Shown: positions 1 to 6,232 of the stretch, piece by piece
Position numbering within the stretch: position 1 is the stretch's first letter
How the letters are laid out: each line of letters starts with the position of its first letter
NCBI GenBank assembly: GCA_021812905.1
Contig: JAKAMM010000098.1
Coordinates: 1 to 6,673 of the forward strand
Reading direction: 5' to 3'
DNA: 6,673 bases
DNA from: Chloroflexota bacterium
GTDB taxonomy: Bacteria; Chloroflexota; Anaerolineae; Anaerolineales; Villigracilaceae
Notes under the pieces: model-generated
What the model was told of the DNA's origin: nothing
Databases searched by the model: none
Seen by the model: the letters and a program-made list of their open reading frames with translations, nothing else
Position numbers and translations under genes: made by a program

Positions 1-1
1 T

Positions 2-1924
2 CGGTGTGTAGTAACAGGGGTTTTACGAAATGATACGCCAGAAGAACATGTTCGCCAGCGAATTTCACGTAGTTTGCTTGAAGATTATGGCTATTATAAA
101 GACCATATTGAGATTGAATTTACTGTCAATCTTGGTCGAGCAAAAAAGCGCGTGGACATCGCGATATTCTCTGGGGGAGCGGCACATAAACAAGAAAATA
201 TCAAAACTATTATAGAATGTAAAAAGGAAGATATCAAACCTTCCGACCGAGATAACGGTGTTGAGCAATTAAAATCATACCTTGCGGCTTGTCCAAATGC
301 TAAATATGGTATGTGGATTGGTTCCGAGTTACAAGTATGGGAGCGACAAGTTTCCAAGAAGGGGGATGTATATTTTGAAGACGCAGCCGACATACCACGT
401 TTTGGTTTAGAAGCACCCGCACCAATAAATTTCACTGACCTTGTACCTGCTCAGGAAGAATTGATTGGCATATTTAAGCGTTGCCATAATTACATTCATG
501 GTAATCAGGGTTTGCAAAAGGAGTTAGCATTTCAGGAATTGTTGAAATTGATTTTTTGCAAAGTCTACGATGAAGACACAACAATAACTGGGCAAATGCG
601 TTTCTTTATCAGCAATGAAGAGAAACGCTCAGATATTGGTCAGCGACGTTTGAAAAATGCTATTGACCAATTGTTTACGGAAGTCAAAAATCGTTACCCA
701 TATATTTTTGGAAAAGATGAATACATAAAACTTGACAATCGTGTTTTAGCATATGTCATTGGGGAATTACAACGTTATTCACAGTTGCAGACTCAGGCAG
801 ATGTAAAAGGCACAGCGTATGAACAGTTGGTAGGTAGTAACTTGCGTGGCAATAGTGGAGAGTTTTTCACGCCGCGCAATGTGTGCGAAATGGCGGCACA
901 GATGGTGCTTGCTACCTTCCCGCCAGAAAAATGGTTGAAATTAAAAGTACTTGATTGCGCTTGCGGGACAGGCGGATTTTTAGTAGCCACAATGAATTTC
1001 TGGCGGAAATATTTATTGGACATTCAACGAAAAAAATATCCCAATGATAAAAGCAGAGCGTTAGAGGAAACCTCTCGGCTATTGAAAGAAATAGCAAATC
1101 AATATCTTTCTGGAATTGATTTCAATCCAATTCTCGTGCGTGCGGCACAGATGAATTTAGTTATGCATGGTGATGGCTCAACTAATGTTTATCATGCCAA
1201 CTCGTTGTTACCACCTGGAGAGTGGTCGTCAGAAGACAGCAACGATGTAGTAGGTTATATTAAGCCAAACTCGTTTGATATCATTTTGGCCAATCCACCC
1301 TTTGGCTCAAAAATACCGATTGATGATCCACATATACTTGAACAGTTTGAATTAACAAAATTTGAAATGGATGATGGGGCAAGAAGAACGTCTATGCCGC
1401 CAGAGCAACTTTTCATTGAGCGGTGTTTGTATTTACTAAAACCAGGTGGTCGTATGGCAATTGTCTTGCCAGACAGTATTCTGTCCAACCCAGGTCTTGC
1501 TTTTATCCGCCGTTGGGTTTTGAAACGCGCAAGATTAATTGCAAGTGTAGACTTGCCGCAAGTGACTTTTGAACCGTACACAGGAACACAAACAAGCGTT
1601 TTAATTCTTCAAAAGAAAACTCGTCAAGAAATGGATATTGAGAAAGAACTTGGCAAAATCAAAGATTATGAAATTTTTATGACAACGCCCCAAGCAGTTG
1701 GGCATGATAGGCGTGGGGAGTTTCATTATCTTCGCACACCTGAAGGTGAATTGATTGAATACGATGACGAGATTGAAGTACAACGTCGCAACACAAAAGG
1801 GAAGTTGATTACCGAAAAACGCACTGTTCGTAAGACAGAAAAGTTTGACCAGTTGCCCGAAGTGGTGCGTTACTTCGCTGAATGGGTAAAAGAGAGGCAG
1901 GGGTGGCTAAATGCGTCCGAGTGA
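2..1924 (+). CDS. hsdM: Type I R-M DNA N6-adenine methyltransferase with fused HsdR-like N-terminal domain (5' partial)
   Basis: This protein methylates adenine in the DNA site chosen by the HsdS subunit, using S-adenosylmethionine. The frame is open to the left edge, so the true start is upstream; the TTG at 74 is only an internal codon. 640 residues are visible, counting from base 2. Residues about 10-110 resemble the HsdR N-terminal nuclease fold: TPEE at 12-15, then D52, E72 and K74, fitting a PD-(D/E)XK site. Next come a helical HsdM N-terminal region, GEFFTPR from 286, the SAM-binding motif DCACGTGGF (from 318) and the catalytic NPPF (431-434). It is longer than a usual HsdM (about 500 residues) because of the extra domain. 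It overlaps hsdS by 14 bases, implying an operon with coupled translation. No separate hsdR is in the window. A type IIG-like enzyme is an alternative. The methylase assignment is firm; whether the nuclease-like domain is active is unknown. Confidence 0.93.
   Translation, partial: RCVVTGVLRNDTPEEHVRQRISRSLLEDYGYYKDHIEIEFTVNLGRAKKRVDIAIFSGGAAHKQENIKTIIECKKEDIKPSDRDNGVEQLKSYLAACPNAKYGMWIGSELQVWERQVSKKGDVYFEDAADIPRFGLEAPAPINFTDLVPAQEELIGIFKRCHNYIHGNQGLQKELAFQELLKLIFCKVYDEDTTITGQMRFFISNEEKRSDIGQRRLKNAIDQLFTEVKNRYPYIFGKDEYIKLDNRVLAYVIGELQRYSQLQTQADVKGTAYEQLVGSNLRGNSGEFFTPRNVCEMAAQMVLATFPPEKWLKLKVLDCACGTGGFLVATMNFWRKYLLDIQRKKYPNDKSRALEETSRLLKEIANQYLSGIDFNPILVRAAQMNLVMHGDGSTNVYHANSLLPPGEWSSEDSNDVVGYIKPNSFDIILANPPFGSKIPIDDPHILEQFELTKFEMDDGARRTSMPPEQLFIERCLYLLKPGGRMAIVLPDSILSNPGLAFIRRWVLKRARLIASVDLPQVTFEPYTGTQTSVLILQKKTRQEMDIEKELGKIKDYEIFMTTPQAVGHDRRGEFHYLRTPEGELIEYDDEIEVQRRNTKGKLITEKRTVRKTEKFDQLPEVVRYFAEWVKERQGWLNASE
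1899..1903 (+). promoter_or_regulatory. Ribosome binding site for hsdS
   Basis: AGGGG lies 7 bases before the ATG at 1911, inside the 3' end of hsdM. It supports that start and fits translational coupling across the 14-base overlap. Confidence 0.6.
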
Positions 1925-2501
1925 TAGTATTTACGATTCTGTTTTCAAGGGCACGTCACAGCAAGAAGAACGCCGCCAGAACTTTGCAAAATCTGGCTGG
2001 CTTGTTTCGATTCCATTAAGCATTGTTCAAGCGCACCAACTTTTGCAAGGCGAACAAAGGTTTGATGGAGAATATTATGCGGCTAAAGCAATTGCAGCAA
2101 CAAGAGCCGTTTATGAATCAAGAGCCGTCTATGAAGCTGGACGTGAAGTTAAACTTTTGAAAGAAGTAACTCACCCAATTTACTATCCAGGTCGTTTTAA
2201 GCGAATCTATGCAAAAACAAAAACAGATGGAAAGCCTTTTCTTACTGCTTCTGAAATGCAACATTTCAGACCACTTAGTAAAGAGTTCTTGGCAAACAAT
2301 ACGAATTATGTAGATAAATGTAGTGTAGAACCTGGTTGGATTCTTGTAACAAGGTCTGGTACAGTGGGAAGATGTGTTTTGGTTGGGAAACGGTTATCAC
2401 AATTCGCTGTTTCAGATGATGCCCTGCGCGTTCAAGCCAAAGATTTACCAGTGGGGTATATCTACTCGTATTTATCTAGTTGGATTGGTAATGGTTTGTA
2501 G
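1911..2501 (+). pseudogene. hsdS: Type I R-M specificity subunit HsdS, truncated by an insertion sequence
   Basis: HsdS recognises the DNA target and holds the HsdM subunits. The ATG at 1911 overlaps the end of hsdM and has an AGGGG ribosome binding site. The 196-residue product shows an N-terminal helical stretch followed by one target-recognition-like region. Its features include GKPFLTASEM near residue 104 and PGWILVTRSGTVG near 142, then SDDALRV and YIYSYLSSW, as in HsdS recognition domains. Full HsdS proteins are usually around 400 residues with two such domains, so about half is missing. Native sequence ends at 2496; the last codon TTG and the stop TAG at 2499-2501 are made with bases of the IS left end. 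No continuation of hsdS is found after the IS. A tandem 18-bp duplication lies at 2101-2136. Some HsdS proteins work as half-subunits, so residual function is possible, but loss of function is more likely. Confidence 0.85.
2101..2136 (+). repeat. 18-bp tandem duplication inside hsdS
   Basis: Bases 2101-2118 and 2119-2136 are near-identical copies differing at two positions. They duplicate six residues in frame, RAVYES then RAVYEA. The repeat lies in a helical segment before the recognition domain. It is either slippage or a lineage feature of this HsdS. Confidence 0.8.
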
Positions 2502-2520
2502 TGGACCCATAAAACTGGAC
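2497..2520 (+). repeat. IS3 left terminal inverted repeat
   Basis: The outer 12 bases are TGTAGTGGACCC. The 24 bases match the reverse complement of 3734-3757 at 20 positions; mismatches fall at positions 5, 13, 14 and 19. The TG start is typical of IS3-family ends. Confidence 0.85.
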
Positions 2521-2530
2521 ACCATGCTTA

Positions 2531-2547
2531 GGGTAGAATGGCTACCC
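2531..2547 (+). other. Small hairpin between IS left end and orfA
   Basis: GGGTAG (2531-2536) pairs with CTACCC (2542-2547) around a 5-base loop. Placed before the orfA ribosome binding site, it could limit translation from transcripts entering from the host gene, as described for several insertion sequences. The role is inferred. Confidence 0.4.
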
Positions 2548-2563
2548 AGAAACGAGGTCCAGA

Positions 2564-2872
2564 ATGGTGTCACGCAGGAAGTTCAGTGCCGAGTTTAAGG
2601 TCAAGGTTGTGCTGGAACTGATCGGTGGGAAGAAAAGTTTAGCCGAAGCCGGTCGCGAATATCAGATCAAAGATACAGTGCTGTCGCGCTGGAAGCAGGA
2701 ATTCTTGGAACGGGCCACGGAGATCTTCGAGCAGCCGCAAGACGATCAGGAGAAAGATGTGCGTATCGCTGAGCTGGAGCGCATGGTCGGCCGTCTGACC
2801 ATGCAAGTGGAGGTCTCAAAAAAAGTGTTGAGCTATGCCAGCTCGTTGCGCAAGAACGGCGATCCATTGTAG
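2564..2872 (+). CDS. IS3-family transposase OrfA (helix-turn-helix subunit)
   Basis: This 102-residue protein is the DNA-binding part of the IS3 transposase. The N-terminal sequence RRKFSAEFKVKVVLELI followed by SLAEAGREYQIKDTVLSRW is the usual transposase-8-type helix-turn-helix that recognises the IS ends. A helical, charged, leucine-zipper-like segment follows from about residue 65 (ELERMVGRL). The ATG at 2564 is preceded by GAGG (2554-2557) at 6 bases spacing. The frame ends at TAG 2870-2872. Translation can instead shift by -1 at the A7 run and continue into orfB to make the active fusion. Unshifted OrfA is commonly an inhibitor of transposition in this family. Confidence 0.92.
   Translation: MVSRRKFSAEFKVKVVLELIGGKKSLAEAGREYQIKDTVLSRWKQEFLERATEIFEQPQDDQEKDVRIAELERMVGRLTMQVEVSKKVLSYASSLRKNGDPL
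2809..2844 (+). promoter_or_regulatory. Programmed -1 ribosomal frameshift signal of the IS
   Basis: Bases 2818-2824 are seven A residues phased as A AAA AAA in the orfA frame, followed by G. This is a canonical heptamer for simultaneous -1 slippage. GGAGG (2809-2813) lies just upstream. A small stem GAGCT/AGCTC (2830-2834 with 2840-2844, loop of 5) starts 5 bases downstream. The -1 frame is open from here into orfB, giving a predicted fusion of 384 residues: 87 from orfA and 297 from the orfB frame. Confidence 0.85.
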
Positions 2873-2877
2873 AGGCA

Positions 2878-3717
2878 GTGATGGCTGATCAAAGCTGTTC
2901 GGTGAAAATAGCCTGTGACTGTATGGGCATTTCGCGCAGCACGTATTATTATCGATCGCATCGACTGGAGGAGGGTCAGCTCGGTGCCGATGTGGAGACA
3001 GTGGCCAGGCAGTATCCGAAATACGGAACGCGGCGGGTCACACATCAACTGCGACGAGCGCCTTATCACTACCGGATCAACCGCAAGCGGATCCGGCGGC
3101 TCATGCGCCAGAAAAGGCTGTTGCGCCCCGTAAAACGGGCCAAATATCGCACCACCGACAGCACACATCCCTACCCACGCTATCCCAACCTGGTGACCGA
3201 TCTGGAGATCATTCGGCCAGAGCAAGTTTGGGTCTGCGACATTACGTATGTACGTCTTGGCCAAGGATTCGTTTTCCTGGCAATCGTGTTGGATGTTTTT
3301 ACTCGGGCTATCCGCGGTTGGAACCTGAGCCATAGTTTGGATGTGGATCTGACCTTGGTGGCTCTACGGCGCGCCCTGAGTTTGTGTATTCCTGAAATCC
3401 ATCACAGTGATCAAGGGATTCAATATGCCTCACAAGCGTACACCGAGGTGTTAAGACCATTGGGCATTCAGATCAGTATGGCGACACAAGGTAAGCCCGA
3501 AGAGAACGGCTACGCCGAACGGTTAATGAGAACCATCAAAGAAGAGGAGGTAGACCTTTCCGACTATCAGGATTATCATGACGCTTATCAGCAGATTGGA
3601 CGTTTCATCGAGGACGTGTACATGACGAAGCGTATTCACTCTGCCTTGGGATATCTGACGCCCGCTGAGTTCGAGGCCGCCTGGCAGCTCGCTCAGTTGG
3701 AGCAGGGTACCCCCTAA
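2878..3717 (+). CDS. IS3-family transposase OrfB (DDE integrase core)
   Basis: This is the catalytic part of the transposase, which cuts and joins the IS ends. Counting from the GTG at 2878, residues 11-80 are a second helical DNA-binding region (HTH_21-like). The rve integrase core follows, with D121 in VWVCDITYV, D178 in HHSDQG and E214 in ENGYAERL. Exactly 35 residues separate the last two, the D35E spacing of IS3 enzymes. The C-terminal RIHSALGYLTPAEFE is the usual ending. All key residues are present with no internal stop, so it appears active. It is probably made mostly as the OrfAB fusion by frameshifting at 2818-2824; the GTG or ATG at 2878/2881 has only a weak upstream AGAGG. The stop at 3715-3717 lies 17 bases before the right inverted repeat. 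Confidence 0.93.
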   Translation: MMADQSCSVKIACDCMGISRSTYYYRSHRLEEGQLGADVETVARQYPKYGTRRVTHQLRRAPYHYRINRKRIRRLMRQKRLLRPVKRAKYRTTDSTHPYPRYPNLVTDLEIIRPEQVWVCDITYVRLGQGFVFLAIVLDVFTRAIRGWNLSHSLDVDLTLVALRRALSLCIPEIHHSDQGIQYASQAYTEVLRPLGIQISMATQGKPEENGYAERLMRTIKEEEVDLSDYQDYHDAYQQIGRFIEDVYMTKRIHSALGYLTPAEFEAAWQLAQLEQGTP

Positions 3718-3733
3718 GAATCACTAAAAAACT

Positions 3734-3757
3734 GTCCAATTTTTGGGGTCCATTACA
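3734..3757 (-). repeat. IS3 right terminal inverted repeat
   Basis: Read on the - strand it begins TGTAATGGACCC and matches the left repeat at 20 of 24 positions. It defines the right end of the element at 3757. Confidence 0.85.
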
Positions 3758-4044
3758 AGTCTATTACTGATCGTTTCTTTTATAAAAGAAAATCATACGA
3801 ACATGAGGAAGAAGTCCGTATTGTTCTATTTAATTTAAATGATGAATGGCCTTCAAGTATTCATGCAATTGAAGCCGAGGGCGGAGTCTATATCAAGACA
3901 CAAATTGACACTTTGATTGATAAAGTTTACGTAGCGCCTAATTCCCCAGATTGGTTTCAAGAATTGGTTGAAAATATCGTTAATATATATGGGTTTCATA
4001 AAGAGGTAAAAAGAACCTCGCTTGATGATAAAGCACTGTACTAA
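3758..4044 (+). pseudogene. C-terminal remnant of a DUF2971-like protein, 5' end lost at the IS
   Basis: From 3760 the frame is open for 94 codons to TAA at 4042-4044 and contains no ATG, so it is the tail of a gene whose start is gone. The sequence has FFYKRKSYEHEEEVRIVL near its start, a GGVYIKT strand, then LIDKVYVAPNSPDWF and a final TSLDDKALY. This order (basic/acidic KRxxxEHExEVR motif, later hydrophobic strand with a P) is what I recall from the C-terminus of DUF2971 proteins, often found near defence genes; their function is unclear. The frame is the same as orfB, but orfB ends at 3717, so there is no fusion. Codon use is AT-rich like hsdM. A terminator follows 20 bases after the stop. 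It is not a continuation of hsdS. The family assignment is from memory and only moderately sure. Confidence 0.6.
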
Positions 4045-4063
4045 AACGCATCTTGTCAATTCA

Positions 4064-4104
4064 AGACTTCCGAAGCCTAAACTTCGGAAGTCTCTTTGTT
4101 TATT
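4064..4104 (+). terminator. Rho-independent terminator between convergent genes
   Basis: A perfect 12-bp stem (4064-4075 with 4082-4093) encloses a 6-base loop and is followed on the + strand by a T-rich run, CTTTGTTTATTTT. It terminates the gene remnant ending at 4044. Read from metG (stop at 4100) the same stem is present but the following tract is poorer in T, so it may serve both directions unequally. Confidence 0.82.
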
Positions 4105-5923
4105 TTCCTAATCGCGCCCTTTCCTCTTCAATCACATTGTCCTCAAGCTTCTTGAATAATGGGCCAGGCTGATTCAGTTTTTTCCCAGGCTGTAACTCGC
4201 TGGGCTTCCATTGCAATCCTTCAACAGATTTGTATCTCAGTACCGTATGCTCGCCGAGCGAGTCTTTGACCGTCTCGGTATATTGCTCGCCAAAGAGCGG
4301 AGTCTCGTAGCCGAAGAATTCATGCAGTCGCTGTGATGTGAAGGGCAGGAACGGTGCGAACATTACTTTGAGCGAGTCGATGGCTTTGAGCGCGGTGTAA
4401 ACTGTTTTGGCTGCGCTATCTTTATCGGTTTTGATGGCTGACCATGGCGCGTTGGTATCGAGATATTGATTGACCACGGTGGCGAGTTTCATCGCTTCGC
4501 CCAAGGCCGAGCGCAGGCGCACGGCTTCGAGTTCCGCGCCTACAGTGTTGAATCCGTTTTCGATAGTGGCGAGCAGTTCGAGGTCCGCGGGACGAAGCGT
4601 AGGGGCGGATCGCGATCCGCCCCTACGCATATCGTCCACATCAGGCACATGCCCATCCCAATTCTTGTAACAGAACGCCAGCACGCGGTTCGCAAGGTTG
4701 CCCCACGTCGCCACCAGTTCGTTGTTGTTGCGCGCCACGAACTCAGCCCAATCCCAATCGCTGTCTTTCGCTTCGGGCATGTTCACGGTCAGGTAATAGC
4801 GCAGCGCGTCAGGGTCGAAACGCGTCAGTGCATCGCGTCCCCACACAGCCCAGTTGCGCGAGCCGCTGATCTTCCTGCCTTCGAGATTCATGAACTGATT
4901 GGCTGGCACGTCATACGGCAGGATCAATGGAATTTCTTCACCCGAGAAAATTTCCATGAACGCGCTTCCGACTCCCATCAACTCGGCGGGCCACAGCGAC
5001 GTGTGGAAGAAGATGTTGTCCTTGCCGATGAAGTGGAATTGCTTCGCTTTGGGATTCGTCCACCAATCGCGCCACCCTTCTTTCTGACCCGATACCTGCG
5101 CCCACTCAATGGGGGCGGAGAGGTAGCCGATAACGGCCTCGAACCACACGTAGAGTTTTTTCGTTTCCCAACCCGCCTCACTGACAGGGACGGGGATGCC
5201 CCAATCGAGGTCGCGTGTGATGGCGCGCGGCTTGAGTCCCTCGGCTTCGATCTTTCTCAGCGATTCGCCCAGCACGGTATCGCGCATGTGATCGGCGCGT
5301 TCCTGGAGGAAGTTTTTGACATCAAGTTCGAGTTTGGAAAAATCAATATAGAAATGTTCGGTGTCGCGCAGTTCAGGCAAAGACGTATCGCCCTCGACCT
5401 TCGAGCGCGGGTTGATCAGTTTGGTGGGGTCTAGCACATTGCCGCACGCGTCGCATTGATCGGAGCGCGCGCCTTCGGCGCCGCAGATGTAGCAAGTCCC
5501 TTCGATGTAGCGATCGGGCAGGAAGCGGTTCAGTCCAGGCGAGAACCATTGCGGCTCCGTCTTCTTGAACAGGAATCCGTTTTTCTGCAACGCCAAAAAG
5601 ATGCTTTGCGAAACCTTGAAATGATTCTCGCTGTGGGTGGTTGTGTACAGGTCATACGAAACGCCGATCTGCTTGAACAGGTCAATGAAACCTTCGTGAT
5701 AGAACTTGTACACTTCCTCGACGGTTTTGCCTAATTTATCAGCGGCGAGCGTGACGGGCGTGCCGTGTGAGTCCGTGCCTGTGATCATCAGCACGTTGTT
5801 GCCTTTCAGACGGTGGTAGCGCGCGACGATGTCACCGGGCAGGTGCGAACCTGTCAGGTTTCCGACGTGGATTTCAGCATTGGCATAAGGCCATGCGACT
5901 GCGATTAAGATGTTTTCGGGCAT
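4100..5923 (-). CDS. metG: Methionyl-tRNA synthetase
   Basis: This cytoplasmic enzyme charges tRNA-Met, initiator and elongator, with methionine using ATP. The 607-residue protein has the class I HIGH-type motif HVGN at 19-22, a zinc knuckle with C144, C147, C157 and C160, the methionine-pocket region near FHFIGKDNI (296-304), and the KMSKS-type loop KISGS at 351-355. The helical anticodon-binding domain starts around 395 (NNNELVATWGNLANR). There is no C-terminal tRNA-binding EMAP/Trbp111 domain, so this is the short form. The ATG at 5923 has GGAG 6 bases upstream and MPENILIAVAWPYAN is a normal MetRS start. Two oddities: KISGS lacks the second lysine of KMSKS, and residues 432-443 (MRRGGSRSAPTL) are encoded by a perfect 32-bp palindrome that looks inserted. 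The gene is monocistronic here, with an unusual leader region (5934-6225). Confidence 0.96.
   Translation of the reverse strand: MPENILIAVAWPYANAEIHVGNLTGSHLPGDIVARYHRLKGNNVLMITGTDSHGTPVTLAADKLGKTVEEVYKFYHEGFIDLFKQIGVSYDLYTTTHSENHFKVSQSIFLALQKNGFLFKKTEPQWFSPGLNRFLPDRYIEGTCYICGAEGARSDQCDACGNVLDPTKLINPRSKVEGDTSLPELRDTEHFYIDFSKLELDVKNFLQERADHMRDTVLGESLRKIEAEGLKPRAITRDLDWGIPVPVSEAGWETKKLYVWFEAVIGYLSAPIEWAQVSGQKEGWRDWWTNPKAKQFHFIGKDNIFFHTSLWPAELMGVGSAFMEIFSGEEIPLILPYDVPANQFMNLEGRKISGSRNWAVWGRDALTRFDPDALRYYLTVNMPEAKDSDWDWAEFVARNNNELVATWGNLANRVLAFCYKNWDGHVPDVDDMRRGGSRSAPTLRPADLELLATIENGFNTVGAELEAVRLRSALGEAMKLATVVNQYLDTNAPWSAIKTDKDSAAKTVYTALKAIDSLKVMFAPFLPFTSQRLHEFFGYETPLFGEQYTETVKDSLGEHTVLRYKSVEGLQWKPSELQPGKKLNQPGPLFKKLEDNVIEEERARLGK
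4597..4628. repeat. Perfect 32-bp palindromic element inside metG
   Basis: The two 16-base halves are exact reverse complements with no spacer, centred between 4612 and 4613; each half begins GCGTAGGGGCGG. In the metG frame it encodes residues 432-443, rich in G, R and S, in the linker between catalytic and anticodon-binding domains. The reading frame is kept. It resembles dispersed palindromic repeats that tolerate insertion in coding regions, but copy number elsewhere cannot be seen here. Confidence 0.85.
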
Positions 5924-5929
5924 AGGTGA

Positions 5930-5933
5930 CTCC
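5930..5933 (-). promoter_or_regulatory. Ribosome binding site for metG
   Basis: GGAG on the - strand lies 6 bases before the metG ATG (5923) and decides this start. No convincing promoter is visible between it and the terminator at 6062-6094. Confidence 0.7.
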
Positions 5934-5952
5934 GTGATTCGATAATTGTGAA

Positions 5953-6060
5953 AAGGGTGTCGGGAATCGTTATTCGATATTCGTAATTCGGCTTGATGAT
6001 TGGGGAGTCTTTGAAACCTTCAGCCGATTTCCGATTCTCGAATATCGAGTATCGGCCCTT
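5953..6060. repeat. Heptamer-phased imperfect inverted repeat in the metG leader
   Basis: Five consecutive 7-base units ending in TCG run on the + strand from 5956 to 5990. Four units with the same NNNNTCG form run on the - strand from 6052 to 6025. The unit ATATTCG occurs in both arms (5977-5983 and 6039-6045). The arms end in matching AAGGG and CGGCT and enclose a spacer of about 27 bases. An imperfect long hairpin could form in the metG leader RNA. Confidence 0.65.
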
Positions 6061-6061
6061 A

Positions 6062-6094
6062 CAAACAAAAAGGCCGTCCGCGAAATGGACAGCC
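6062..6094 (-). terminator. Rho-independent terminator between the Met-rich ORF and metG
   Basis: On the - strand, an 8-bp stem (6087-6094 with 6072-6079, one G-U pair) has a 7-base loop and is followed by TTTTTGTTTGT. It lies 23 bases after the stop of the small ORF at 6118 and about 140 bases before metG. It may simply end the small gene or act as an attenuator for metG. Confidence 0.82.
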
Positions 6095-6117
6095 CGTTTT
6101 CGTTCAGGTGCGTAAAT

Positions 6118-6225
6118 CTAACGTGCTTTCCACTCAGCGCGGCAAGACATGGACATTTGCACCCCCATGCTGGGGGCTTTGGCCATGGTCATTGTCACCA
6201 TTGGGAAGGCGGGTTTCGTAAACAT
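6118..6225 (-). CDS. Methionine-rich 35-residue small ORF, possible metG leader peptide or microprotein
   Basis: I do not recognise this product. The ORF runs from ATG 6223-6225 to TAG 6118-6120. Seven of 35 residues are methionine (positions 1, 9, 12, 14, 20, 24 and 26), with a cysteine at 28 and a basic C-terminus ending EWKAR. There is no clear signal peptide or membrane segment. A good promoter (TTGTCA, 17 bases, TAAACT) ends only 7 bases before the ATG, so the transcript would be leaderless; no Shine-Dalgarno is visible. A rho-independent terminator follows 23 bases after the stop, and metG comes next on the same strand. A six-pair hairpin (CCCCCA/TGGGGG) lies within the ORF near 6161-6175. 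Possible roles are a leader peptide sensing Met-tRNA supply, a metal (Cu-type) binding microprotein through its MxxMxM and MxMxC spacing, or a chance ORF in an untranslated RNA. Confidence 0.5.
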   Translation of the reverse strand: MFTKPAFPMVTMTMAKAPSMGVQMSMSCRAEWKAR

Positions 6226-6232
6226 TGCGCCA

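Larger units (their letters stand above)
2497..3757 (+). mobile_element. IS3-family insertion sequence, 1261 bp, apparently intact
   Basis: The element has 24-bp imperfect terminal inverted repeats (20 of 24 matching) beginning TGTA and ending TACA. It has two overlapping-phase reading frames typical of IS3: orfA with a helix-turn-helix and orfB with a DDE integrase core, linked by an A7 frameshift signal. Left and right flanks belong to different genes (hsdS and a DUF2971-like fragment). No 3-5 bp target duplication is seen: the left flank ends GGTT and the right begins AGTC. The subgroup was not determined. Its higher GC content than the flanking AT-rich genes fits an independent origin. 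Confidence 0.93.

Noticed and set aside
74..76. TTG at 74 as the start of hsdM
   Set aside because: The same frame continues without a stop to the left edge and the upstream residues (TPEEHVRQR...) fit the domain, so 74 is internal.
30..268. Short open frames on both strands near the left edge
   Set aside because: They overlap the hsdM frame, which is open from base 2 and encodes recognisable HsdR_N-like sequence.
2490..3762. Target-site duplication around the IS
   Set aside because: Bases before 2497 (GGTT) and after 3757 (AGTC) do not match for 3-5 bp, even after shifting the ends by two bases.
4466..5434. Long + strand open frame of about 320 codons opposite metG
   Set aside because: It is the antisense shadow of the well-supported metG gene, and its translation is rich in R, H and F with no family features.
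5924..6225. T-box or SAM riboswitch upstream of metG
   Set aside because: On the - strand I see neither the T-box GGTGGNACC-type antiterminator sequence nor a SAM riboswitch core; only a hairpin terminator and repeats are visible.
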